Of a DNA stretch of 37,322 nucleotides, positions 8,693 to 17,260 are shown piece after piece. Location: NCBI GenBank assembly GCA_964522605.1, contig CAZFWV010000031.1:1-37322 (forward strand), given 5' to 3'. This DNA is from CAVZLD01 sp964522605. GTDB lineage: Bacteria > Planctomycetota > Planctomycetia > Pirellulales > Pirellulaceae. Positions within the stretch are counted from its first letter, which is position 1. Every line of letters begins with the position of its first letter. Under the pieces are notes generated by a model. That model was not told the origin of the DNA, made no database searches, and saw only the letters and a list, made by a program, of their open reading frames with translations. Position numbers and translations under genes: made by a program.

Positions 8693-9454
8693 ATGAACCG
8701 CTTTTTCGTGATCTTGCTGTTGATTTTGCCGCTGGGACTGACAATCGCGGAGGTTCGGGCGGACGGTCCCCCACTGGCCCATATGGTGTTCTTCACACTG
8801 AAGGACGATTCCCCCGAGACGCAGGAGCGTCTGGTGACCGCATGTCAAAAGTACCTGTCCGGCCACGAGGGCACCGTCTATTTTTCCGTGGGAGGCCGAG
8901 CGGCCGACTTGGATCGGGACGTGAATGACCAGGATTTCGACGTCGCTCTGCATGTTGTGTTCCGCGATCGGGCAGCTCACGATCAATATCAGACGAACGA
9001 GCGTCATCTGAAATTCATCGAAGAAAACAGCGGATTGTGGTCCAAGGTGCGCGTCTTCGACTCGCACCTGGCCCCACCTCGAGAATCCGACTCAGGCCGC
9101 TCCCCCGAGGCCCGTGAGGGACGACGACTGCCGCTGCCCGATGCGGCCGCAGAATTTGCCGGCTTGGTCCGCGGAACCGTGGTGCGCGTCCGTGATCGTG
9201 GACTTGTCCTGCACGTTGATCAGGTCGTTCGGCAATGGGAACACAGCAAGGCGCAGAATGCCGATGCCCTCGTGGGAAAACGAATCGCCGTCGACGCCGC
9301 ACCCCGAGACGGAGTGATTGCCTTTCTGCGAAGCCTGAAGGCAGGCGATCAGGTTACGCTCGACGTCGCCCATCGTGAGGGAGAGCAACTCACCGTGCTG
9401 GAACTGACAGAAGAGCAACGACAGCGCGTGCGCGAACAGGCGCCGCGCGAATAG
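8693..9454 (+). CDS. Exported Dabb (stress-responsive alpha-beta barrel) protein
   Basis: A 253-residue exported protein. The signal peptide covers about residues 1-23 (ending VRADG). Residues about 28-127 match the Dabb ferredoxin-like dimeric fold: AHMVFFTLKDDSPETQERLV at the start and DVALHVVFRDRAAHDQYQ in the middle. Residues about 150-250 form a second, beta-rich region that I do not recognise; it may be a small barrel. The start ATG has GGAGG 9 nt upstream. The gene is divergent from the symporter fusion (99 nt between starts) and convergent with isocitrate dehydrogenase. Function is unknown; Dabb domains are found in small enzymes and stress proteins. Confidence 0.82.
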   Translation: MNRFFVILLLILPLGLTIAEVRADGPPLAHMVFFTLKDDSPETQERLVTACQKYLSGHEGTVYFSVGGRAADLDRDVNDQDFDVALHVVFRDRAAHDQYQTNERHLKFIEENSGLWSKVRVFDSHLAPPRESDSGRSPEAREGRRLPLPDAAAEFAGLVRGTVVRVRDRGLVLHVDQVVRQWEHSKAQNADALVGKRIAVDAAPRDGVIAFLRSLKAGDQVTLDVAHREGEQLTVLELTEEQRQRVREQAPRE

Positions 9455-9508
9455 GCTCAACAAACGCACGCCGTGGCGAGGTCGCGAGACTGCCGCCGAT
9501 TCCAGGTG

Positions 9509-9529
9509 GGACGGATTGCCAATCCGTCC
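9509..9529. terminator. GGACGGATTG palindrome between convergent genes; possible bidirectional terminator
   Basis: A perfect 10-bp stem GGACGGATTG / CAATCCGTCC with a single-base loop, between the stops at 9454 and 9535. Other copies lie at 11088-11108 and 11330-11349, so it is a dispersed repeat first. The terminator role is inferred from position only; there is no clear T-run. Confidence 0.5.
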
Positions 9530-9534
9530 TACCA

Positions 9535-10992
9535 TTATTCGCCCTGACCGAGGGCGAAAACGGGCTGGCCATCCAGCGTGTACAGATGCTCGGTCTTGAT
9601 GAAATCCAACCCGGCCGCGTGCAGTCGACCCAGCAAGTCGATCACTTGCTCGTTCGAGAGTGGCTGATCCGGAGCGACGCCACGGAACCGGCAGCGCCAA
9701 TGATCGGTACAGAACGTCTCGGGAAAACCTCCCGGCCAGACTTTCACGCCTCGGTTCGAGATCATCTTGATTGCCAATGACTCCGTTCCCGCCTGTTGGA
9801 GTTTGGCAGCCAATTCGTCCGGCGTCACGTCTCGATCGTGCAGAAACACATCGACGCCGACGAGTTCCTTCTTTCCAGCGGGCGCTCGCGTGTAGCTCCA
9901 GCCGGCGCTGGATCCCTGAGCAGGCGCGGCTGCGTATTTCACGGGCGACAATTGCTGTGGCTCTTGCCCCACTCGCGCCGCCACCGCCTCTGCAAACTCG
10001 CGGGTCCCGACTTTCTCCTTGGAGAATGCTTCCGTGTAGATGTCGTACGTGTGGATTCCCTCCTCAATCGTACGTAACCAAGCATTGTGGACGCGCGTCG
10101 CCACCTCCGGCTGTCCGATGTGCACGAGCATCATGATCGCCCCGTGGAGCAGACCCGAAGGGTTCGCCAAGTTTTGCCCTGCCCGCCGCGGTGCCGACCC
10201 ATGAATCGCCTCGAACATCGCAAACCCTTCGCCGATGTTGGCGGAGCCGGCCAGGCCGACGGAACCGGCAATCTGGGCCGCAACATCCGACAGGATGTCA
10301 CCGTAGAGGTTGGGCATGACGATCACATCGAAAACCGTTGGCGTGTCGGCCATTTTTGCGGCACCGATATCCACGATCCAGTGCTCTGCTTCCAAATCCG
10401 GATAGTCCTTGGCAACTTCATCAAAGACCCGATGGAAGAGACCATCGGTCAGCTTCATGATGTTGTCTTTGGAGAAGCAAGTCACCTTGCGGCGGTTGTT
10501 TCGCTGCGCGTAATCAAACGCATAGCGACAGATTCGTTCGCATCCCGGGCGGCTGATCAGCTTTAGACACTGAGTCACCTCGTCCGTCTGCTGGTGCTCG
10601 ATCCCGGCGTACGTGTCTTCTTCGTTTTCCCGGACGATCACCAGGTTCATGCCAGGATGCTTCGTCTCGACGTACGGATGGTAGGCAATACACGGGCGCA
10701 CATTGGCGTACAAACCGAGCGTCTTGCGGACGGTTACGTTCAGACTCTTATAGCCGCCGCCTTGAGGCGTTGTGATGGGTGCCTTGAGGAAGACTTTCGT
10801 TCGCCGCAAGGAGTCCCAAGCATCGCTGGGAATGCCGGACGTATGACCTTGCAGATAGGCACTCTCGCCAATCTGGATCTCTTCAAGCTCCAGCGCGGCT
10901 CCCGCAGCTTGCAGAATGTGCAACGTTGCGGCCATGATTTCGGGACCAATTCCGTCCCCGTGGGCAACCGTGATTGGCGTCTTGTCGGGCAT
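9535..10992 (-). CDS. icd: Isocitrate dehydrogenase (NADP type), extended form
   Basis: A 485-residue enzyme that oxidises isocitrate to 2-oxoglutarate in the TCA cycle. Residues 1-335 form the beta-decarboxylating dehydrogenase core: HGDGIGPEI (11-19), substrate-binding SLNVTVRK (83-90), ENEEDTYAG (122-130), NIMKLTDG (177-184), metal and signature segment NLYGDILSD (228-236), and EAIHGSAP (261-268). An extension of about 145 residues (340-485) makes it longer than the roughly 415-residue E. coli enzyme and like the Thermus/Rickettsia-type long form. AGGAG sits 7 nt before the ATG. NADP preference is inferred from family and was not read from coenzyme residues. It is convergent with the Dabb gene. 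Confidence 0.93.
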   Translation of the reverse strand: MPDKTPITVAHGDGIGPEIMAATLHILQAAGAALELEEIQIGESAYLQGHTSGIPSDAWDSLRRTKVFLKAPITTPQGGGYKSLNVTVRKTLGLYANVRPCIAYHPYVETKHPGMNLVIVRENEEDTYAGIEHQQTDEVTQCLKLISRPGCERICRYAFDYAQRNNRRKVTCFSKDNIMKLTDGLFHRVFDEVAKDYPDLEAEHWIVDIGAAKMADTPTVFDVIVMPNLYGDILSDVAAQIAGSVGLAGSANIGEGFAMFEAIHGSAPRRAGQNLANPSGLLHGAIMMLVHIGQPEVATRVHNAWLRTIEEGIHTYDIYTEAFSKEKVGTREFAEAVAARVGQEPQQLSPVKYAAAPAQGSSAGWSYTRAPAGKKELVGVDVFLHDRDVTPDELAAKLQQAGTESLAIKMISNRGVKVWPGGFPETFCTDHWRCRFRGVAPDQPLSNEQVIDLLGRLHAAGLDFIKTEHLYTLDGQPVFALGQGE

Positions 10993-11087
10993 GCGGCTTC
11001 TCCTGAGATCCGATGGAAACCCTCAGAGTGTAGCCACGGAGCAGCGTCCTGCAAGAACCCCAGTCGATTCTCGACCGATTCCCCGTA

Positions 11088-11108
11088 GGACGGATTGTTA
11101 ATCCGTCC
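11088..11108. repeat. GGACGGATT palindrome, copy 2
   Basis: GGACGGATT-GTT-AATCCGTCC, preceded by GTA. It is followed by the direct repeat TCCGTCCGTTGAC (11103-11115 and again about 11123-11135). This 410-nt stretch, 10993-11402, holds repeats and a gap and no gene. Confidence 0.8.
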
Positions 11109-11229
11109 GTTGACGAAAGAGATCCGTCCGTTGACAGGCGAAACGCTGTTTCCGGCGCTTCCTCTGAACATCACGGGTGGTCCGATCCAGCGGCGCGGTG
11201 GGCTTCTCGCCCTCAAACTGGTTGTTCCG

Positions 11230-11329
11230 NNNNNNNNNNNNNNNNNNNNNNNNNNNNNNNNNNNNNNNNNNNNNNNNNNNNNNNNNNNNNNNNNNNNNNN
11301 NNNNNNNNNNNNNNNNNNNNNNNNNNNNN
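11230..11329. other. Assembly gap, 100 N
   Basis: Exactly 100 N, bordered on the right by the third GGACGGATTG palindrome. The left edge ends GTTGTTCCG. There is no obvious edge overlap. Confidence 0.95.
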
Positions 11330-11351
11330 GACGGATTGACAATCCGTCCTA
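11330..11351. repeat. GGACGGATTG palindrome, copy 3 (cut by gap)
   Basis: GACGGATTG-A-CAATCCGTC, followed by CTAC, beginning at the first base after the N run. The left arm is presumably incomplete. Confidence 0.8.
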
Positions 11352-11402
11352 CGATAGGTCTGCCAGCCGAATCCTGGACACGAGTCCTCACCGGCCTTGC
11401 CC

Positions 11403-12764
11403 TTAGCGACCGTCATGCGCCGGCGGCTTGAGCAGCAGGGTCACAATGGCGGCTGCCAGACATGCGACGCCGGAAATCACGAAGGGAACCAGCCAGGCAT
11501 CCAGTTGGGCCGCATGGCCCGCCCCACCGAAGATCGATCCCAGCTTGGGCCCCACGGAGTTGACGAGCGACTGGACCCAGGCGGAGCGGAACGTACCGGT
11601 GGCAGCGTCACTGAAGATGCCTCCCAGCACCGGGCCGACAATGCCTGCGACCCCGTACGCGCTAAACACCCAGCCGTAGTTGCGTCCGACATTGCGATTG
11701 CCGAAGAAGTCGGCCGTCGCGGCAGGAAACAGGGCGAAGATGCCTCCGTAGTTGAAGCCGATCAGGGCGGCCCCCAGGTAGAGCAATTCCGCCTGGAAAC
11801 CCATCCGGAAGAAGAGCAGCATGACGACACCCTGACTGGCGAGCATCAGGAACAAACTGGCTTTCCGCCCCAATTTGTCCGACCACATTCCCCATCCGAT
11901 GCGGCCCAGGCCGTTAGCCAGCGCAAAGAACACGGCCATGGCCGTTCCGGCTTTCAGCGACGCGGTCGTCTTGTCCATGCCCGTGCTCATCAACGCATCG
12001 ATCCCGAACAGCTTGATGCACCCAATCACCATCAGTCCGGCCATCGCTCCGGCCAAGAACATCAACCACAGGGCGTAGAATTGCGGAGTGCGCCGCATCT
12101 CCGCCGAATCCAGGTCGACAGAACCCGCGGCCACCGGGCCCCCGCGATTCGCCTCGGGAGGAGACCAACCCGCAGGACGATAGCCTTCCGGCGGATTGAC
12201 CATCCAGATCGAACCGAGCAGCACAATCACGGCAAAGGCGATTCCATAGGTCAGAAAGACGTTCGCCACACCAATCTTGTCGAGCAAGAACAACTCGGCG
12301 AGTTTGATCCAAAGCAGGGCCCCAAACCCGAAGCCGGCCACCGACAAGCCGGTCAACATTCCTTTCTTATCGGGAAACCACTTCACCCCAACGGCGATCG
12401 GAACGACGTACGCCAATCCGATCCCGGCTCCGGCGATCAATCCGACGGTAACTAAGTGTCCGAGGAAGCTGGTGCCTACGAAGCGTGCCCCCACATACCC
12501 CAATCCCAAAACGACACCACCGATCGCCGTGATCTGGCGGGGTTGGAAGCGAGCCTGCATTCGCCCCGCCCAAATCATGACTAACGCGAAGGATGCAAGT
12601 CCAACGCCGAAAATCCACTGGGTCTGGGTCGAGGTAAATCCATAAGGTTCCGCCTTCAGACGCGGCGTAAACACGCTCCAGGCATAGACCGCACCTAGAC
12701 AAAGTTGAATCAAAATGGCGCCCAGTACAACCAGCCAGCGATTCATGACTTTCTGTTCGGACAT
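11403..12764 (-). CDS. OFA-family MFS transporter
   Basis: A 453-residue major facilitator with about 12 membrane segments, of the oxalate/formate antiporter (OFA) family. The opening NRWLVVLGAILIQLCLGAVY and AWSVFTP are typical of that family, and DKLGRK (loop 8-9) matches the MFS cytoplasmic loop pattern. The start ATG 12764 is preceded by GGGAG; the frame runs upstream without membrane character, so the shorter start is preferred. Transported solute is unknown, since OFA proteins carry varied organic acids. It is followed, after a 410-nt repeat-and-gap region, by isocitrate dehydrogenase on the same strand; co-transcription is uncertain. Confidence 0.9.
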   Translation of the reverse strand: MSEQKVMNRWLVVLGAILIQLCLGAVYAWSVFTPRLKAEPYGFTSTQTQWIFGVGLASFALVMIWAGRMQARFQPRQITAIGGVVLGLGYVGARFVGTSFLGHLVTVGLIAGAGIGLAYVVPIAVGVKWFPDKKGMLTGLSVAGFGFGALLWIKLAELFLLDKIGVANVFLTYGIAFAVIVLLGSIWMVNPPEGYRPAGWSPPEANRGGPVAAGSVDLDSAEMRRTPQFYALWLMFLAGAMAGLMVIGCIKLFGIDALMSTGMDKTTASLKAGTAMAVFFALANGLGRIGWGMWSDKLGRKASLFLMLASQGVVMLLFFRMGFQAELLYLGAALIGFNYGGIFALFPAATADFFGNRNVGRNYGWVFSAYGVAGIVGPVLGGIFSDAATGTFRSAWVQSLVNSVGPKLGSIFGGAGHAAQLDAWLVPFVISGVACLAAAIVTLLLKPPAHDGR

Positions 12765-13081
12765 CGATACTCGTCTCCCGGGCAAGATTGCGTTATAGAT
12801 CGTTCCTGGCCTGCGCACTGAACGGCCGTCGGTCGCCTGCTGAAGACGCCACCACGGCGCCTCGGGGTCCCGCCGGCGCTTCCTTCGATTGTCCAACCGT
12901 GGTCGCGACCAGCGCGCGGATCACCCCCCGTTCACTGCTGCATCTGGCGTGCCAACCAGCAGTCAGAGAATTAGCCGGTGGACGTCGACCCAATTTGGGG
13001 TTGACGCGCGAGGGTGTGTGACCCTGGTGCACAACGTGTGTGTGCCCCGAACCACTACAGTGCAGAAATCTGAGCGGCTCT
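12765..13081. other. Intergenic region without a recognised gene
   Basis: About 317 nt between the MFS gene and a gap. Short open frames exist on both strands (for example 12793-13032 minus) but have no recognisable features. The plus strand is probably noncoding; the part next to 12764 should hold the promoter of the transporter, but no convincing -35/-10 pair was seen. Confidence 0.6.
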
Positions 13082-13181
13082 NNNNNNNNNNNNNNNNNNN
13101 NNNNNNNNNNNNNNNNNNNNNNNNNNNNNNNNNNNNNNNNNNNNNNNNNNNNNNNNNNNNNNNNNNNNNNNNNNNNNNNNN
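13082..13181. other. Assembly gap, 100 N
   Basis: Exactly 100 N. It begins immediately beyond the stop codon of the next minus-strand gene, whose TAG occupies 13182-13184, so any terminator of that gene is hidden. Confidence 0.95.
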
Positions 13182-14702
13182 CTAGAACTCGACCTGATAC
13201 TTCTGTGTCATCTTCCGGCGGACGTCGGCGGTCGCTTCACTGATCTGCTGCATGATGTCGCGACCTGACGCAGCCGTGCTGACTCGTTCTTCGGTGCGAA
13301 TCTCGGTGCGCGCTTCTTGCATTGCGCGAACATCTTCATGGTAGGCGTACCCACCATAGCCCCCGTAGGCTCCCCAGCGTCCATAGCCGGCGCGATAGCC
13401 TCCCACGACGTCATATTGCGTCGGCACATTCAACGAAGCAACTCGGGCGCGGCCGCCGGAACCCCGAAAAGTGGATTCCGCCTGTCGAAGAGCCGACGCG
13501 ACGTAGGCCCCGTAATCGAGCAGTTCCGGATCCACATTCAAGATGGGAAGTTCATCGATTCGTCGCGCGTACTTGCCAAACCAGGCGCCGACCTGACCCA
13601 AAGTCTTGACACCCGTCGTATCCGGCTTCTCGCGTAGATCATCAATCAGTCCCTGCACCGACTTGAAATACTGTTGCGAGGCGAGCTTCTGCAGGCTGTC
13701 GGAGTCCGTTGTTTGGGCACTGGCGGTCGCCGGCGAGCTTCCAACGGCGGGCGGCGATGCGAACAGACTACTCAGCCGCAGCAACGCACTCTCGCCGAGT
13801 GTGCCGCTCAGGGTAATTCGGTTCTTCTCCACGTCGAGTTTCCATTGGTCGAACTCGTCGATCATCACGCCGTTCTTCCCCAGGGCCTCCAGCAGCAACG
13901 GCTTCGCCAAGTCCCCCAGCGCGCTCACATCCTTCTCGAAGTCGACTTTGATCGCACCGACGATTCTCTCCCCAACGGTAATCCCGAGAGCCACACCACG
14001 AATACTCGCCACCGCCTCCGTTAACTGATCGAGGTTCAGATTCTGGCCTTTCAGCGATTCCATCTGCGCGGCACGCGATTTGACAAGCTCAGGCGAGATC
14101 ACATCCTGCAGATCGATCGCCATGATCACGGGCGTGCCTCCCTTCACCGCAAAGTTCGCCGATTCCGCCAGATAGGGTGAGAGGTTCGATTGGCCGCTGA
14201 CCGCGTCGGTTTGTCGCAACCAACGGGCCACATTCTGCCGATTCGCGGGGCGCATGACGCCGACCGTCTCCTTCGCCAGTTGCACCAGATATGCGTCGAT
14301 GGGCAGCACGACTGCATTTCGATCGTCAATCCGATCGATTTGCCCGTTCTTCTCCGCAGCAATCTTGACCGTCGAGACGTCCTCATCCAGGTTCATGAGT
14401 GCGACTTCCCACGTCGGCTGCATAAATTCGAGATCCATTTGCGCGGCCATCACGAACTGCGTTGCATCGAGCGGCACGAACGTCAGGCCTCGTTCATGCG
14501 CCTTCGTGCGATCGGATCGCCAGTTCTCCTTTTCCGCAATCGGAGAGGCCAGGATCTTCTCGATGTTCACGATCACGATTGCATTCGCGCGAGGCGGAAC
14601 ACGGGCGAGCAGCCCACCGAACTGTGCGTAGCCATTGGAAGGAGTCAGGAGCGGATGGAGAAGGAACGCCAGAACAAGGACCGCCGACATGGATCGGAAC
14701 AT
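13182..14702 (-). CDS. Exported protein of unknown function
   Basis: A 506-residue protein I do not recognise by family. Residues 1-26 form a signal peptide (ending NGYA). The rest is a soluble protein with long alpha/beta stretches; it opens with LLARVPPRANAIVIVNIEKIL, seen in planctomycete exported proteins. Near the C-terminus is a glycine/tyrosine-rich patch (GYGRWGAYGGYGGYAYHE, about 439-456), then a charged helical tail. AGGAG lies 9 nt before the ATG. No catalytic motif was found. The nearest upstream gene, 680 nt away, is an alginate-export-type porin; a link is not shown. Confidence 0.8.
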   Translation of the reverse strand: MFRSMSAVLVLAFLLHPLLTPSNGYAQFGGLLARVPPRANAIVIVNIEKILASPIAEKENWRSDRTKAHERGLTFVPLDATQFVMAAQMDLEFMQPTWEVALMNLDEDVSTVKIAAEKNGQIDRIDDRNAVVLPIDAYLVQLAKETVGVMRPANRQNVARWLRQTDAVSGQSNLSPYLAESANFAVKGGTPVIMAIDLQDVISPELVKSRAAQMESLKGQNLNLDQLTEAVASIRGVALGITVGERIVGAIKVDFEKDVSALGDLAKPLLLEALGKNGVMIDEFDQWKLDVEKNRITLSGTLGESALLRLSSLFASPPAVGSSPATASAQTTDSDSLQKLASQQYFKSVQGLIDDLREKPDTTGVKTLGQVGAWFGKYARRIDELPILNVDPELLDYGAYVASALRQAESTFRGSGGRARVASLNVPTQYDVVGGYRAGYGRWGAYGGYGGYAYHEDVRAMQEARTEIRTEERVSTAASGRDIMQQISEATADVRRKMTQKYQVEF

Positions 14703-14943
14703 CGTGCAAATCTCCTAGCTGCCTTACGGCAATCGACAAGGCCATTCGTTCGTGGATCGCATCGATTCTATTGATGGGAACCAGTGAAGCCTAATCGGAG
14801 TCATCGTGCGGACCCAGATGCAGCTTCGCTGGCAAGAGCGACCCCAACAGACGGTTGAGGTCGCGGGACTCGATTCGTTTCCACGGCCTCAGGCCGAATT
14901 ATCCGCTGTGGGCGCGGCGCACGCAACGGGAAAGCCCTGGCAA

Positions 14944-14965
14944 ATGCTCCTTGCTCCAGGAGCAT
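14944..14965. repeat. Short perfect hairpin
   Basis: ATGCTCCT-TGCTCC-AGGAGCAT, a perfect 8-bp stem with a 6-nt loop. No T-run follows. Its function is unknown. Confidence 0.6.
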
Positions 14966-15049
14966 CGAGCGTCAGATCATCGTCAGGCCGATGCGTGCTT
15001 CGGAGCTGCCGCCGATTCGCGCCAATCACGGAACTCGAAGCACCCGTCT

Positions 15050-15167
15050 TGAAGTTGCACGTAGCCGAATTCGTGAGAATTCGGAGGTCTCTAGCAGGGT
15101 GGACCCAGCGACAAAGCCCCCGAATTCTCACGAATCCGGCTACGAACTAACGAAATGTGCAACTTCA
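15050..15167. repeat. Inverted repeat with AGCCGAATTCGTGAGAATTCGG-type arms
   Basis: Outer arms TGAAGTTGCAC (15050-15060) and GTGCAACTTCA (15157-15167) pair perfectly. Inner arms, 15061-15084 and 15120-15143, are near-perfect inverted copies (GTAGCCG... and ...CGGCTAC). The whole is a nested structure of about 118 nt. Confidence 0.8.
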
Positions 15168-15169
15168 AA

Positions 15170-15297
15170 AAGCGCCAGCGAAGGGGTCGCGTCGGCAGCG
15201 GAAACATCCTGCCCACCGTCCAGAGCCCGACGCCGGTCGAGTCTTGGGTCAGGTCCACGCAAATTGCTGGTGTACCCCGACCCCTTCGCTGGCGCTT
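15170..15297. repeat. Inverted repeat, 20-bp perfect arms
   Basis: AAGCGCCAGCGAAGGGGTCG (15170-15189) is the exact reverse complement of 15278-15297. The 88-nt interior is not obviously coding. It directly abuts the preceding inverted repeat. Confidence 0.85.
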
Positions 15298-15384
15298 CGG
15301 GTTTTCGTGCTGGGCTTCTTGTGGTTTCCAAAGAAGAAAGCGCAGAAGTTCACCAAACCGATTCGAGTCGATGCGGCCGTGCGA

Positions 15385-17079
15385 TTACCACTTCTGCTGG
15401 AACATCATGTGGAGCAGTTCGGAATCCTCGGCCAAGCCATCGCCGGCCGTTCGTTCGAGGAATCCACCGCCGAACAGCTTGGAATAGCCCACCATCAGAT
15501 CCGAGTACCGTGTCAGGTGAAAATTCAAGATCAGGTCGATCTCGTCTCCGACGTTGTTCCCTGCTTCCCCGGTTGGATCGCGACGAATCGGGATCCCGCC
15601 GGCGTTATACAACGCGTCCTGACTGTGATTCAGCCAAAAGTGATGGTACTGCATCATCACGGTGATCCAGGGGCTGGGATACAGGATCACATGCCCGTTC
15701 ACATCGTGGATGTTCTGTCGGCCAACGAGATCGATCCAGCCGAGGTAGTAATGCCCGAACGGGTAAAGCTGATTGAACGTGTTATAGTCGCCCTCGTTCG
15801 GATCAGGATCGCCACTCGCGTAGTCATAGTAGACCCAAACGGCTGGCGATAGCCTTCGATCCTTGAAGCTTCGTCCAATTCCGGCCGTCGCCGCTCCGGC
15901 CACCAGATCTGCCGTTCCTCGATCACCGACCTGCATCGCGAGTTCGTAATCCCAGAGCCATCCGTTCTGGTCGCCGGTCCATCGAGAGCCGAACGTATGG
16001 GCCTCGAAGGGAGCGCGTTCGATCTGCTGCTGCACGACGTTATTCGAGTTATCGAGATACAGGTAAAAGAAATCGACGAACCGTCCTTTCTCCGGCCGGT
16101 AGGTGAGCCATGTCCCGGCGAAATCTTGATTCTCGTCCGCCCGGTCAAACTCACTCGCCAGTGCCGGCACGAACTGAGTGAAGAACGCGTCGAAGTCCCA
16201 CTTTTCTCCACGGCGCATCACGCGAACGCCTTCGAATGTGCGGCGCGTATTCGCCCAATCCAGTGTCGAGACCAGACGCTGGGAGCCAAGCAGCAACTCC
16301 TGCCGTCCCAGCCGAACCACAACCGGGCTGTTCAGGAATTCGAACACGTTGACGTCGAGAAACAGGTTGAGGATGTCGCCTCGATTCACATCAATCGGAA
16401 GCGGCGTCAGCTCTTCGGAAAAGGCATCTGCCCAAATGTATTCGCCATAGACCCGGACGACGTCGCCGTAGTACAGGTCGCCAAAGACACGAGTCCGTGC
16501 CAGTGTGTAGCTATTGTCGGCCTCGGTCAGTCGGCTGTTGTGCTCATTCATGAAGCGTGCCCAGGCGTTCCCGCCCGTGCTGAACATGAAGCAATCGTTG
16601 AGTTGGATTCGCTTGAGTTGTTCGACCACGGTTCGTTCACTGTCCGGGATCGCATCCACATAGCGGAAGTCCGCATCAAAGAACGAGGGGGGCATCAGGG
16701 CGAATGGTGGGTACCCCGACGGAGGTGCCTTTTCCCGACATTCACCGGTCAGATAATCGGCGAACGAAAAATATCCCGGTCCGCCTGGCGGCACGGGAAA
16801 ATTCCCGGGGCGCGCCATGGGACGGATTTCCACCGGGACTTTGCTCCAGTCCACGAGATGGCCACAACAGCAGGTCTTCAGACCCGGTTTCTTTGCCGCG
16901 GCCGCCGCCGGCTGACCACCACAGACGGGGCATTCCGCCGAGCCGATAGAGAGCTCGGCGCTGCTCGTCGGCGGAGCCGATTCGACCGATGGCTGTGCAT
17001 ACGCCATCCCGCTCAGGTAAACGATCGCCAACCAACACGCGCCGCACTGAATTCGTATTCGAAAGGGCAGAACATCCAT
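15385..17079 (-). CDS. Alginate-export-type outer-membrane porin
   Basis: A 564-residue outer-membrane beta-barrel resembling the alginate export family (AlgE-like), which moves anionic polysaccharide or small solutes through the outer membrane. A signal peptide covers about 1-28. Residues about 110-564 show amphipathic strands, for example NSYTLARTRVFGDLYYGDVV, RLGRQELLLGSQRLVS and RTFEGVRVMRRGEKWDFDAF, and the protein ends in aromatic W (FQQKW), as barrels do. Unusually, a cysteine-rich segment precedes the barrel: CPVCGG (50-55) and CCCGH (70-74). Start ATG is preceded by GAGGAG. It lies 181 nt after the WD40 gene and may share its transcript. Substrate unknown. Confidence 0.85.
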   Translation of the reverse strand: MDVLPFRIRIQCGACWLAIVYLSGMAYAQPSVESAPPTSSAELSIGSAECPVCGGQPAAAAAKKPGLKTCCCGHLVDWSKVPVEIRPMARPGNFPVPPGGPGYFSFADYLTGECREKAPPSGYPPFALMPPSFFDADFRYVDAIPDSERTVVEQLKRIQLNDCFMFSTGGNAWARFMNEHNSRLTEADNSYTLARTRVFGDLYYGDVVRVYGEYIWADAFSEELTPLPIDVNRGDILNLFLDVNVFEFLNSPVVVRLGRQELLLGSQRLVSTLDWANTRRTFEGVRVMRRGEKWDFDAFFTQFVPALASEFDRADENQDFAGTWLTYRPEKGRFVDFFYLYLDNSNNVVQQQIERAPFEAHTFGSRWTGDQNGWLWDYELAMQVGDRGTADLVAGAATAGIGRSFKDRRLSPAVWVYYDYASGDPDPNEGDYNTFNQLYPFGHYYLGWIDLVGRQNIHDVNGHVILYPSPWITVMMQYHHFWLNHSQDALYNAGGIPIRRDPTGEAGNNVGDEIDLILNFHLTRYSDLMVGYSKLFGGGFLERTAGDGLAEDSELLHMMFQQKW

Positions 17080-17260
17080 TGTTCGCTCCTCATCCTTTTC
17101 CCAAACCGTAAGGTCTGACGCATCCTTCCGCCTCGGTGCGTCTCCTGCGTTCCTTCATCGGTCGGCGCGCGCGTCACTGACTCGCCTTGTTCGTGGAGTC
17201 CTTCGAACCGCGGAATGAGAGAAAGGTGAAACCCGGCTAATCGTTAGAGTCGAAGACCGG

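Larger units (their letters stand above)
14703..15384. other. 682-nt intergenic region rich in inverted repeats
   Basis: No convincing gene. It contains a short hairpin at 14944-14965 and the two long inverted repeats listed separately (15050-15167 and 15170-15297). Open frames across it read through these repeats and are not credible. Confidence 0.75.

Noticed and set aside
11397..12455. Plus-strand open frame of 352 residues
   Set aside because: Antisense to the OFA-type transporter, whose membrane pattern is clear. The product is rich in Gln, His and Arg with no motif.
15997..17118. Plus-strand open frame of 373 residues
   Set aside because: Antisense to the porin gene, with no recognisable domain.
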